This document shows positions 50,734 through 59,021 of a stretch of DNA of 64,000 bases, piece by piece. The DNA is from Clostridia bacterium (lineage in GTDB: Bacteria; Bacillota; Clostridia; Oscillospirales; CAG-272). The notes under the pieces are model-generated. The model had not been told where the DNA came from, did no database searches, and saw only the letters and a program-made list of their open reading frames with translations. A program made the translations under genes and the position numbers. Location of the stretch: assembly GCA_017481595.1 (NCBI GenBank), contig JAFUOY010000017.1, positions 29,618 through 93,617 of the forward strand. The letters are read 5' to 3'. The number at the start of each line of letters is the position of its first letter. Positions within the stretch are counted from its first letter, which is position 1.

Positions 50734-52092
50734 ATGATAAACACCAATGATATTCTTGAAACCATAAATATGATAAGACAGGAGAATCTTGATATACGTA
50801 CCATTACAATGGGTATATCTCTTTTCGACTGTATAAGCGACGATCAGAAAAGATTGGAAGCTAAAATTTACGACAAAATAACAAAATGCGCAGAAAAGCT
50901 CGTTCCCACGGCTAACGATCTTGAGCATACCTACGGTATTCCCATCATCAATAAAAGAGTAAGCGTAACTCCCATTTCCCTGGTTGGCAGCGATATTGGT
51001 ATTGACGGCTATGTAAGATTGGCGCAGGTGCTTGAGAGAGCTGCTAACGAGGTTGGCATCAACTTTATCGGCGGCTTTGGCGCATTGGTACAGAAGGGTA
51101 TGACCAAGGGAGCCCACAATCTTATTGAGGCTATTCCCGAGGCTCTTGCATCTACTACAAAGGTCTGCTCCAGCGTAAACGTTGCCTCCACTAAGGCGGG
51201 CATCAATATGGACGCGGTAAAGAGAATGGGTGAGATCATTAAGGATACTGCTATTCTTACCAAGGATCAGGATTCCATCGGCTGCGCTAAGCTTGTGGTA
51301 TTTGCAAACATTCCCGAGGATAACCCCTTTATGGCGGGCGCTATGCACGGTATGGGCGAGAGCGACACGGTAATCAACGTAGGCGTTTCAGGTCCCGGCG
51401 TTGTTGCCTCCGCTATCAAGAGAGAGGGAGATTGTGATTTCTCCCGTCTTGCTGACACAATTAAAAAGACGGCGTTCAAGATCACACGCGTTGGTCAGCT
51501 TATCGCCTGCGAGGCGGCAAAAAGACTTGACACCCCCTACGGAATTATTGACCTTTCACTTGCTCCTACTCCCGCAGTCGGAGACAGTGTTGCCCATATT
51601 CTTGAAAATATGGGACTTGAAAAATGCGGCACCCACGGTACTACGGCGGCTCTCGCTATGCTTAATGACGCAGTTAAAAAGGGCGGAGTTATGGCATCTG
51701 GACACGTTGGCGGCTTGAGTGGTGCGTTTATTCCCGTATCCGAGGACGCAGGTATGATATCTGCGGCTGAGTGCGGCGCATTGACTATTGAAAAATTGGA
51801 GGCTATGACGGCGGTTTGCTCCGTTGGTCTTGATATGATTGCCGTTCCCGGTGACACTCCCGCATCTACTATAAGCGGAGTTATTGCCGACGAAATAGCA
51901 ATAGGCGTTATCAATAATAAGACCACGGCGGTAAGACTTATCCCCGTTATCGGTAAGGGCGTCGGAGAGGGCGTTGAATTCGGCGGACTTCTCGGCTACG
52001 CACCCATTATGCCTCTTAATAAATATTCCAGCGAGGAATTTATTGCCCGCGGCGGCAGAATTCCTGCTCCTATCCACAGTTTAAGAAACTAA
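50734..52092 (+). CDS. DUF711 (UPF0210/PFL family) protein
   Basis: 452 residues. The N-terminal block [26 protein letters not shown] and the long glycine-rich stretches ([45 protein letters not shown]) define DUF711. The fold relates to pyruvate formate-lyase but the glycyl radical is lacking in this family. Biochemical role unknown; pairing with the ACT protein suggests amino acid-responsive activity. ATG behind GAGGTG, 12 bp before metY on the far side. Confidence 0.92.
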   Translation: MINTNDILETINMIRQENLDIRTITMGISLFDCISDDQKRLEAKIYDKITKCAEKLVPTANDLEHTYGIPIINKRVSVTPISLVGSDIGIDGYVRLAQVLERAANEVGINFIGGFGALVQKGMTKGAHNLIEAIPEALASTTKVCSSVNVASTKAGINMDAVKRMGEIIKDTAILTKDQDSIGCAKLVVFANIPEDNPFMAGAMHGMGESDTVINVGVSGPGVVASAIKREGDCDFSRLADTIKKTAFKITRVGQLIACEAAKRLDTPYGIIDLSLAPTPAVGDSVAHILENMGLEKCGTHGTTAALAMLNDAVKKGGVMASGHVGGLSGAFIPVSEDAGMISAAECGALTIEKLEAMTAVCSVGLDMIAVPGDTPASTISGVIADEIAIGVINNKTTAVRLIPVIGKGVGEGVEFGGLLGYAPIMPLNKYSSEEFIARGGRIPAPIHSLRN

Positions 52093-52104
52093 AGGAGATT
52101 AAAT

Positions 52105-53373
52105 ATGGCAAAGCTTGATACAGTATGCGTACAGGGCGGTTACGATCCTAAAAGCGGAGAAGCCCGCGTAACTCCCATAGTACAAAGCACTACTTACGTA
52201 TATGAAAAGGCAAGCGAGCTTGCTGACCTTTTCGACCTTAAGGCAGACGGCTATTTCTATACCCGTCTTGCTAACCCTACAGTTGCGGTTTTTGAAAATA
52301 AGCTTACTGCTCTTGATGGCGGAAGCTGCGGTATTGCCTGCGCCTCAGGTATGAGCGCAACTCTCCTTGCGGTGCTTAACGTATGTAACGCAGGAGATAA
52401 TATCGTTTCCTCAAGAGCGATCTACGGAGGAACTTATAACCTTTTCTCCATCACTCTTAAGAAGTACGGTATCGAATGCAGATTCTTCGATCCCGACGAT
52501 TCTATGGAGTCCATTGACGCATTGGTAGACGAAAAGACGAAGGTGATCTTTGCGGAAACCATTGCTAACCCCACTATCGTTGTTCTTGATTTTGACAAGA
52601 TAGCAGCCGTTGCAAAGAAGCACAAGGTACTCTTTATGGTAGATAACACTCTTGTTACTCCCGTGCTTTGCCGTCCTCTTGATTTCGGCGCCAACGTAGT
52701 TCTTTACTCCTCATCCAAGTATCTTGACGGTCACGCAGTTGCCCTTGGCGGTTGCATTATCGACGGCGGTAACTTCGATTTCTCCGCTACCGACAGATAC
52801 GCAGAGTTCCTCGTTCCCGACGAAAGCTATCACGGACTCGTATACGCTTCTCTCGGCAAGACGGCGTTCGGCGTTAAGTGCAGAGTTCAGATGATGAGAG
52901 ATATGGGCGCTATTATGAGCCCCGAAAACGCATTCCTTACAAATCTCGGTATGGAAACGCTTGCTCTCCGTATGGAGCGCCATAGTGAAAATGCGGCAAA
53001 GGTAGCTAAATTCCTTTCCGAAAACGAGATGGTAGAGTGGATCAAGCATCCTTCTCTTACAACTGATAAGTATTATGACCTTGCTAAGAAATATATGCCC
53101 GACGGTATGGGCGGTATGATGAGCTTCGGCGTTAAGGGCGGAAGCGCAAAGGCTGCCGAGTTTATGGAAAAGCTTAAGATGATAAAGATCGTAACCCACG
53201 TTGCCGATGCTCGCTCCTGCGTTCTTCATCCCGCTTCCACAACACACCGTCAGCTTTCCTCAGCTGACCTTGAGGCTATTGGAATCAAGGATAACCTTAT
53301 CCGTCTTTCCGTTGGTATCGAAAATGCCGACGATATTATTGAGGATATCAAGCAGGCTCTTGAAAGCATTTAA
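52105..53373 (+). CDS. metY: O-acetylhomoserine sulfhydrylase (Cys/Met metabolism PLP enzyme)
   Basis: 422 residues of the Cys/Met gamma-lyase PLP family. YTRLANPTV (52-60), SGMSATL (81-87), SRAIYGGTYNL (103-113), FAETIANPT (149-157) and the PLP lysine in SSSKYLDGH (Lys205) are present. MetY converts O-acetylhomoserine and sulfide into homocysteine. The neighbouring metA, with the acetyl-type residue, favours this over methionine gamma-lyase. It starts 12 bp after the DUF711 gene. Confidence 0.88.
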   Translation: MAKLDTVCVQGGYDPKSGEARVTPIVQSTTYVYEKASELADLFDLKADGYFYTRLANPTVAVFENKLTALDGGSCGIACASGMSATLLAVLNVCNAGDNIVSSRAIYGGTYNLFSITLKKYGIECRFFDPDDSMESIDALVDEKTKVIFAETIANPTIVVLDFDKIAAVAKKHKVLFMVDNTLVTPVLCRPLDFGANVVLYSSSKYLDGHAVALGGCIIDGGNFDFSATDRYAEFLVPDESYHGLVYASLGKTAFGVKCRVQMMRDMGAIMSPENAFLTNLGMETLALRMERHSENAAKVAKFLSENEMVEWIKHPSLTTDKYYDLAKKYMPDGMGGMMSFGVKGGSAKAAEFMEKLKMIKIVTHVADARSCVLHPASTTHRQLSSADLEAIGIKDNLIRLSVGIENADDIIEDIKQALESI

Positions 53374-53385
53374 AAAAGCTACGCT

Positions 53386-53470
53386 CGATGAATTGACACA
53401 GGGTGTCATGAATTGATGCGGGCATCGCAAATTGCTATCGCATGAACAGACACAATGTGTCATTAAAATT
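53386..53470 (+). other. array of short hairpins between metY and metA
   Basis: The 112-bp gap contains TGACAC-AGG-GTGTCA, GATGC-GGG-CATC, GCGATAGCAATTTGCGATG-type complementarity and GACAC-AAT-GTGTC, each a small inverted repeat with spacer AATT. These look like repeated intergenic hairpin units and not a known riboswitch. Confidence 0.5.
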
Positions 53471-53485
53471 GAGAGGATATTAACT

Positions 53486-54403
53486 ATGCCGATTATTATA
53501 CCACACGACATTCCCGCATATTCTACTCTTTACGGGGAAAATATTTTCGTTATGGATCACGAAAGAGCGCAGTCACAGGATATCCGCCCTATTGAGATCG
53601 CTATCGTAAATCTTATGCCCACAAAGATAGAAACGGAAACTCAGCTTATAAGACTTCTTTCCAACTCTCCTTTGCAGATAAAGGTTACTCTTATCGGAAC
53701 GGAGAGCTACATAGGAAAGAACACCCCCTTACAGCACCTTCACAGATTCTACCACACCTTCTCCGAGGTTAAAAACCGCCGCTTTGACGGTATGATAATT
53801 ACGGGAGCTCCTGTGGAAACTCTTGACTTTGAAGAGGTAAAGTATTGGAAAGAGCTTTGTGAAATAATGGAATATGCAAAAACCAACGTACAGTCCACTA
53901 TGTTTATATGCTGGGGTGCCCAGGCGGCTTTGCATTATTACTACGGCCTTAACAAGATTCCTCTTGATAAGAAGCTTTTTGGCGTATTCCCCCACCGCAA
54001 ATATACTATGTTTGATCCCCTTTTAAAGGGTACGGATGAGGAATTTTTTATTCCTCACTCCCGTCATACCACCATTACCCCCGACGAGCTTAAGAAGGCG
54101 GAGGACGATCTTATCGTTCTTGCAGGCTCGGATGAGATAGGCGCATCCGTCGTTCGTTCAAAGGACGGCAGACGTATTTTCCTTATGGGACATATGGAGT
54201 ATGATAAGTACACCCTTAAGGGCGAGTATGACAGAGACGTTGCAAAGGGACTTGAAATAGATCCGCCAAAGAACTATTTCAGAGACGCGGCAAGAAGCGT
54301 AGTTGTGCAAAATTGGCATTCTACGGCAAATATTATTTATTCAAACTGGCTTAACTATTATGTATATCAGGTTACGCCGTTTGACTTAAATAAACTTCAT
54401 TAA
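53486..54403 (+). CDS. metA: homoserine O-acetyltransferase (MetA family)
   Basis: ATG at 53486 has GAGAGGA upstream; 305 residues. Features are NLMPTKIETETQLIRLLSN, the nucleophile Cys142 in FICWGAQAALHYYYG, and His236/Glu238 in MGHMEY. Residue 111 is Glu in TGAPVETLDFEEV. In this family, Glu at 111 (as in Bacillus cereus MetA) gives acetyl-CoA specificity while Gly gives succinyl-CoA, so this is predicted to be an acetyltransferase. It supplies O-acetylhomoserine to MetY just upstream. Confidence 0.95.
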   Translation: MPIIIPHDIPAYSTLYGENIFVMDHERAQSQDIRPIEIAIVNLMPTKIETETQLIRLLSNSPLQIKVTLIGTESYIGKNTPLQHLHRFYHTFSEVKNRRFDGMIITGAPVETLDFEEVKYWKELCEIMEYAKTNVQSTMFICWGAQAALHYYYGLNKIPLDKKLFGVFPHRKYTMFDPLLKGTDEEFFIPHSRHTTITPDELKKAEDDLIVLAGSDEIGASVVRSKDGRRIFLMGHMEYDKYTLKGEYDRDVAKGLEIDPPKNYFRDAARSVVVQNWHSTANIIYSNWLNYYVYQVTPFDLNKLH

Positions 54404-54488
54404 GGACTGCTGCAATAGTGCAGATCAAAAACAGACGGATTATGGCAAAACCATAGTTTGCATCTTGTTTATCGTATTATTTAAGGTT

Positions 54489-54524
54489 GAGATTTTGCAT
54501 TTCATTGCAAAATCTCTTCTTTTT
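54489..54524 (+). terminator. terminator of the liv-met gene array
   Basis: GAGATTTTGCA (54489-54499) pairs with TGCAAAATCTC (54506-54516), then TTCTTTTT. Confidence 0.88.
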
Positions 54525-54592
54525 AATGTCTGTTTTTTATGCGTGACTGCTACGCCCCATGGGGTCCTCGTAAAATCCGTGAGGATTTTTGG

Positions 54593-54637
54593 GGAATGGG
54601 TCGGCCGTACGCCAGTACGCCGACGAGTACGCATTCC
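54593..54637. other. GC-rich nested palindrome before the metallophosphoesterase gene
   Basis: GGAATG/CATTCC enclose GTCGG/CCGAC, which enclose CGTAC-GCCA-GTACG. The stretch 54541-54660 is GC-richer than its surroundings and also has CCTCG...TGAGG. No gene is seen in 54404-54686. Confidence 0.5.
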
Positions 54638-54686
54638 CGCATTCTGCCCAATTTCGCTAGTCCTTGTTTGGCAGAAAGGAGAAGCT

Positions 54687-55373
54687 ATGATATTTATAAC
54701 AGGCGATACACACGGTCTTATAAATTTTGATAAGCTACGTATCTTTGCTAAGGAAAATCCGAATCTTACCTATGACGATTATATGATAATTGCGGGGGAT
54801 TGCGGAGTGTTATGGAGCAGTGAAACCTACGAAGCATTTATAAGTGAATATACGTCCTTACCCTTTACGGTGTTGTTTGTGGACGGAAACCACGAGAATT
54901 TTGATATGTTGACCTCTTGTCCCGTGGAAGAATGGAAGGGCGGAAAAATACACAGGGTAGCAGATAACGTAATTCATTTAATGCGCGGACAGGTGTTTGT
55001 GATAGAGAGAAAAAGCATATTTACCTTTGGCGGAGCAACAAGCATAGACAGAGGATGGCGCGTGCAGGGGCTCAGCTGGTGGCCCGAGGAGCTGCCAACC
55101 CTTGCAGATTACGACGAGGCGCTTTCAAATCTCCGTGAGCACGATTTCAAGGTGGATATTATAGTTACCCACTCCTGTGACGAAAGGGCGCTGCACTATC
55201 CTCCCGTGTCCGACTCCTTCAAGGGAGTAAGAATATATCCCGAAAACAGAACTCTTACCAATTTTGAGGAAATGGTGGACTACGGCCATTGGTATTTCGG
55301 TCACTACCACGTAGACGGTGACCTTACGGACAAAAAGACCGTTCTTTGTAATAACATTATAAAGATAAAATAA
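54687..55373 (+). CDS. calcineurin-like metallophosphoesterase
   Basis: ATG at 54687 is chosen because GAAAGGAGAAG lies just upstream; an open frame extends further left through the palindromic region but is not supported. The 228-residue protein has the metallophosphoesterase motifs GDTHG (6-10), AGDCGVLW (50-57), DGNHENFD, VTHSCDE and GHYHVD. It hydrolyses phosphate mono- or diesters with two metal ions; the substrate is unknown. Monocistronic. Confidence 0.9.
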   Translation: MIFITGDTHGLINFDKLRIFAKENPNLTYDDYMIIAGDCGVLWSSETYEAFISEYTSLPFTVLFVDGNHENFDMLTSCPVEEWKGGKIHRVADNVIHLMRGQVFVIERKSIFTFGGATSIDRGWRVQGLSWWPEELPTLADYDEALSNLREHDFKVDIIVTHSCDERALHYPPVSDSFKGVRIYPENRTLTNFEEMVDYGHWYFGHYHVDGDLTDKKTVLCNNIIKIK

Positions 55374-55408
55374 AAAAAGCTTTGAGGCGTATGCCCCAAA
55401 GCTTTTTG
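55374..55408. terminator. bidirectional terminator
   Basis: AAAAAGCTTTG and CAAAGCTTTTT pair over 11 bp with an inner GGC/GCC stem, between convergent genes ending at 55373 (+) and 55434 (-). Confidence 0.8.
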
Positions 55409-55433
55409 TGTTATTATTGGATTTTTATATAAT

Positions 55434-56180
55434 TTATTCATCTAAAATGTTAACATTTGGATTAATATCCCAACTGCAGTCAAGGTTATTATATTTTTTG
55501 CGCGCACTTAAAATATAATCTGACATCTCATTGTGCATTTTTTGCACTATTTCATTGATATTTCTTCTGATATCGTTTATATCGTAATTACCCGTAGCCT
55601 CACAGGCAAAATATATATCAAGATTGATACAAGAATTACTGTGTCCCCACTCCACGTCCACGTTAACCTTTTTTATTCTGGCGCGTGCGCCATAAACCGT
55701 GAAGAAGCCCTTGCCGCTAAGATAGCTGTCCGCAATTCTTTCAATATCATATTCGAAATCTCTGTGTCCTATTGCACGTCCGTTTCCGTTGGGAGCAGTT
55801 GAGGGAGTATAAGCGCTTCTGTTCTCATACCCATCGTCCTCCTCATTGCTTGGCGGGAAGATATCGGAAAAACCGCCTTGAATAAAGAACATAACAAGCT
55901 TGACAACAAATATAACAGGCATTCCGAAAACGAATACTACCCAAGACAGTACCGTTTTTCCAACGTTACCATCGTGCTTGGGGAACCCGATGCGAACGCA
56001 CATAAGATTGGAAAGGAGGAAAAATACCACGTGGAAAAGAATACAAACGAGGAACCAGTCTAAAATACGGATAAATCCTTTGTCAATGTGGCGCGCAATT
56101 CCAATCACGTGATCAACGTAGAGCCAGGAGATGAACAGCGACAAAAGAGCGCCTGCAATAAATCTTATTTTTTTAATCAT
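55434..56180 (-). CDS. membrane protein of unknown function
   Basis: 248 residues, not recognised. Three hydrophobic helices at about 5-27, 40-62 and 78-103, then an Asn/Ser/Gly-rich linker (about 110-140) and a C-terminal cytoplasmic domain of about 110 residues (RDFEYDIERIADSYLSGKGFFTVYGARARIKK) with a helical end. ATG at 56180 has GAGGTATT upstream (weak). It is 31 bp from the GH36-like gene and may belong to that transcript. Confidence 0.7.
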   Translation of the reverse strand: MIKKIRFIAGALLSLFISWLYVDHVIGIARHIDKGFIRILDWFLVCILFHVVFFLLSNLMCVRIGFPKHDGNVGKTVLSWVVFVFGMPVIFVVKLVMFFIQGGFSDIFPPSNEEDDGYENRSAYTPSTAPNGNGRAIGHRDFEYDIERIADSYLSGKGFFTVYGARARIKKVNVDVEWGHSNSCINLDIYFACEATGNYDINDIRRNINEIVQKMHNEMSDYILSARKKYNNLDCSWDINPNVNILDE

Positions 56181-56211
56181 TGTAAATACCTCTTATGTAA
56201 TTTAGTTTTTA

Positions 56212-57813
56212 TTATTTTATAGGCATTTCGATTCCGTTTTCGGGATGCCAGTTAAAGAATACTTCTTTGCCGTTGATAAGATATCTTTCGGGGCAGGTGG
56301 TCTCCATCCAGTCAAGGGGAATAAATTCATCCTTCTGTACGGAGGCAATCTTAAAGGCTTCCTTAAGCTCCTTGGTCTCCTCCTCGTTAAGGATACCCGG
56401 CTTACAGGAAACGAAAAGGGAGGACGCGCTCATTGAAAGAGCTTTTAGCCACTCTCTGTTAAGGGACCAATCAATAGCTCCCGTAATACCTACGCAGTCC
56501 GCATCCGCGCCAAAGAAGGCGTTGTTCTGCGCTACACGGAAGGCAAGAGTATTTACACCCATCTTTGCGGTTCTGTGCCATTCAAATCCGCTGGTATCAT
56601 CCCCTGTTCTGTTAAGCTGATGAAGTCCTGCGCAAAGGTGACCGATGGCATTACAGCCGATAATTACAGCACCGTCGGAGTAATCCTTGATTACCTTATA
56701 GAAATTCTTTACTATCTCCGCGCTTGTTTTCGTTCTGTCATAGAAATGCCAATCGTCCATAGCAAGCTTATCAGTTATCTGAAATCCCCATCTGCCGAAA
56801 ATATCAAAGGTGGAGAAGTCGTGCTTGATAAGGCGGTAGCCCCATCCTACAAGTCTTTCGGTGGTTTCCTTAACGTAGTTAAGCACCTCGGGGTGGGAGG
56901 GGTCAAGAACCTTTCTTGAATGCTCAAGATACCACTCCTCGGGGAAACAGTCAACCTTTCTTGGCTCGTCGTCACGTCCGTTTATAAGATAACGTACCCA
57001 GATACCCGGGCGTACGCCAAGGGTGGATATCTCCTCTGCGGTCTTTTTCATATCGGGAAAGCGCTCATTACCCTTATCCCAAGGGGCATCACAGGAGTTG
57101 GGTGACCATCCGTCGTCAATAACCATATAAGGAATGTTTTCACACTCTGCGCACATTTCCTTAACGAATTTCGCATCGGCAATTATCTCCTCATGGGAGC
57201 TTTTTCCGTAGGCGTAATACCAGTTGTTGGAGCCGTAAACCACGTGGTCGGGAAGATATGGGTTTGGAGACATAACCTTACAAAATTCCTTGATAGCGGA
57301 AAATGCGCTTACGTCCCTGTATTCCTTAAAGAATACGGTAGCGCACAAAAGCTCCCTGCCGAAAAGCAACGTACCGTCGCCGCCGTTACGAATATCCAAC
57401 CACAGGGTAACGCCTTTTGTATCGTACTGCCAGAATGCCATTGCATTTGGCTGAACTCCAACGCCAAAGCACTCTGTATATCTGCCCGTATAATCAAGTA
57501 CGGAGTCCGTGCCGTTTGATGCTGCCATATACCAGGGCATACATCTTTCGTTATGTATGGGGCCCCAATTAAGATCGCCGTAGCCCCTTTCCCAGGCGTC
57601 CCCAAGGACCTTTACGTCCTTTCTCATTTCGTTGTTCCAACGGAGTCTTACGTATCTTGCGCCCTTCTCATAGGAGGTTGCAAAAACGGTCAATGCATCA
57701 TCCTTGATCTCAAAGCGTACGCAAGCGTCCTCCGCCTTGCACGCTTCACCGCAAAAGTCAAGCCTTGCGCCGTCAAGGTAGAATGATGTGTAATCGGGAA
57801 TACGTATTTTCAT
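56212..57813 (-). CDS. GH36-like alpha-galactosidase family protein
   Basis: 533 residues, no signal peptide. The catalytic TIM barrel begins near residue 190: YGSNNWYYAYG, YMVIDDGWSPN (229-239), GVRPGIWVRY, YRLIKHDFSTFD with a likely nucleophile Asp332, and RTGDD (402-406) with a likely acid. The order of these motifs is that of clan GH-D (GH27/GH36). The N-terminal beta-sandwich is shorter than in typical GH36. It would cleave alpha-galactosides or related sugars inside the cell. It overlaps the PflX-like gene by 4 bp (ATGA). Confidence 0.8.
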   Translation of the reverse strand: MKIRIPDYTSFYLDGARLDFCGEACKAEDACVRFEIKDDALTVFATSYEKGARYVRLRWNNEMRKDVKVLGDAWERGYGDLNWGPIHNERCMPWYMAASNGTDSVLDYTGRYTECFGVGVQPNAMAFWQYDTKGVTLWLDIRNGGDGTLLFGRELLCATVFFKEYRDVSAFSAIKEFCKVMSPNPYLPDHVVYGSNNWYYAYGKSSHEEIIADAKFVKEMCAECENIPYMVIDDGWSPNSCDAPWDKGNERFPDMKKTAEEISTLGVRPGIWVRYLINGRDDEPRKVDCFPEEWYLEHSRKVLDPSHPEVLNYVKETTERLVGWGYRLIKHDFSTFDIFGRWGFQITDKLAMDDWHFYDRTKTSAEIVKNFYKVIKDYSDGAVIIGCNAIGHLCAGLHQLNRTGDDTSGFEWHRTAKMGVNTLAFRVAQNNAFFGADADCVGITGAIDWSLNREWLKALSMSASSLFVSCKPGILNEEETKELKEAFKIASVQKDEFIPLDWMETTCPERYLINGKEVFFNWHPENGIEMPIK

Positions 57814-58691
57814 ATATTTTCTCCTTTTTTAAAGTCGGGTGTGTAAACAGAGCTTGCCGAGGATCTTTCCTGTATGTATCCGTCAAAGCCAAGCTTCATT
57901 GCGTGCTCCACCACGCTGTTGTATTCAAAGGTAGTTACCCGTCTTTTTAGCTCGGGGTACTCCCCCTTGCAAAATTCGGGTGTGTATTGGCTCATCAAAG
58001 AGAGCTTTACGTTGTCAACGCCGCAAATTTCAGCCACACGGTCAAGGATATTTATACTGTCCTTTCTGTGGGAGGGCAAAACAAGGTGGCGCACTATTAC
58101 GCCCTTTTTAATTATGCCGTCCTCGTCAAACTCGCATTTTGGCTGCTGCGACACCATGGATCTAAGGGATCTTGACGCTACCTCGTAGTAGTCCTTCGCC
58201 CTTGAATATTTTTCGGAAAGCTCGGGGGAAAAATACTTCATATCCGTTAAATAAACGTCCACGTACCCCGCCATTTTTTCTATTTCCTCGGGTAGCTCGT
58301 ATCCCCCCGTGTTGTATACAACGGGGATAGTAAGCTTGCCCCTTACCATATCAAGGGCATCCCTTATTTTGTCTGCATACTGAGTAGGGGAAACCAAATT
58401 TATATTGTGTACACCCCTTGATTGCAGCTCCAGAAATATTTCACCAAGGCGGGAAACGGAAATTTCCTTACCGACTCCGCCGTGGCTTATATCGTGATTC
58501 TGACAGTAGACGCACTTTAGAGGGCAACCCGAAAAGAAAATTGCGCCGCTGCCCTTAGTACCGCTGATGGGGGGCTCCTCCCAATGGTGCGCCATGACCT
58601 TGGCGACCTTTATTTTGTCACCCGAGGAGCAATATCCAATCCCCTCGCTTCTGTCGATACCGCACCTTCGCGGGCAGAGAGTACATTTCAT
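57810..58691 (-). CDS. radical SAM protein, PflX/COG1313-like
   Basis: 293 residues. An N-terminal cysteine group (CTLCPRRCGIDR, Cys3/6/10, and Cys21) is followed by the radical SAM motif GCPLKCVYC (Cys56/60/63), NLVSPTQYADKI, VVYNTGGYE and LPSHRKDS. This is the PflX family of uncharacterised activating-enzyme-like proteins. It is translationally coupled to both neighbours by 4-bp overlaps. No glycyl radical enzyme is adjacent. Confidence 0.88.
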   Translation of the reverse strand: MKCTLCPRRCGIDRSEGIGYCSSGDKIKVAKVMAHHWEEPPISGTKGSGAIFFSGCPLKCVYCQNHDISHGGVGKEISVSRLGEIFLELQSRGVHNINLVSPTQYADKIRDALDMVRGKLTIPVVYNTGGYELPEEIEKMAGYVDVYLTDMKYFSPELSEKYSRAKDYYEVASRSLRSMVSQQPKCEFDEDGIIKKGVIVRHLVLPSHRKDSINILDRVAEICGVDNVKLSLMSQYTPEFCKGEYPELKRRVTTFEYNSVVEHAMKLGFDGYIQERSSASSVYTPDFKKGENI

Positions 58692-59020
58692 CTTATATCT
58701 CCCGCCGTCAATTTTATCAGCTTGCTTAAGTTGTCGGGCTGCTCCTTTGCCTCGTGGGCGGAACGGTTTTTAGACACGTATCCGCACTTTCTGCACTTGT
58801 GGATGATTATAAATCCCTTTTTCGGGTCTGTTTCCACGCGGATAGGATCCATAACTCCGCCGCAGTCACTTGCTCTGTCCCCGGGCATTACGTCCACGTG
58901 CTTGGAGCAAAGACATTTCGGACAGTGATTTCGTGAGGAGTAGCCAAGGGGCTTTACCTCGTGACCGCAATTCTCACAGATAAAGCCGCTGTCATTTTTT
59001 GTAAATCTTTTATTTTCCAT
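58688..59020 (-). CDS. RNHCP domain zinc-ribbon protein
   Basis: A 110-residue protein with the family-defining RNHCP motif (30-34). It has cysteine pairs at 15/18 and 33/36 and a further pair in HKCRKCG, so it probably binds two zinc ions. The family is short and of unknown function. It lies 1 bp after mnmE and overlaps the PflX-like gene. Confidence 0.9.
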   Translation of the reverse strand: MENKRFTKNDSGFICENCGHEVKPLGYSSRNHCPKCLCSKHVDVMPGDRASDCGGVMDPIRVETDPKKGFIIIHKCRKCGYVSKNRSAHEAKEQPDNLSKLIKLTAGDIR

Positions 59021-59021
59021 A

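Noticed and set aside
53374-53485. SAM or S-box riboswitch before metA
   Set aside because: The hairpins do not show the SAM-I, SAM-II or T-box conserved blocks.
54440-54634. 64-codon arginine-rich frame on the minus strand through the GC-rich palindrome
   Set aside because: Its content is explained by the repeat structure; no ribosome binding site. Could be a recurrent spurious frame.
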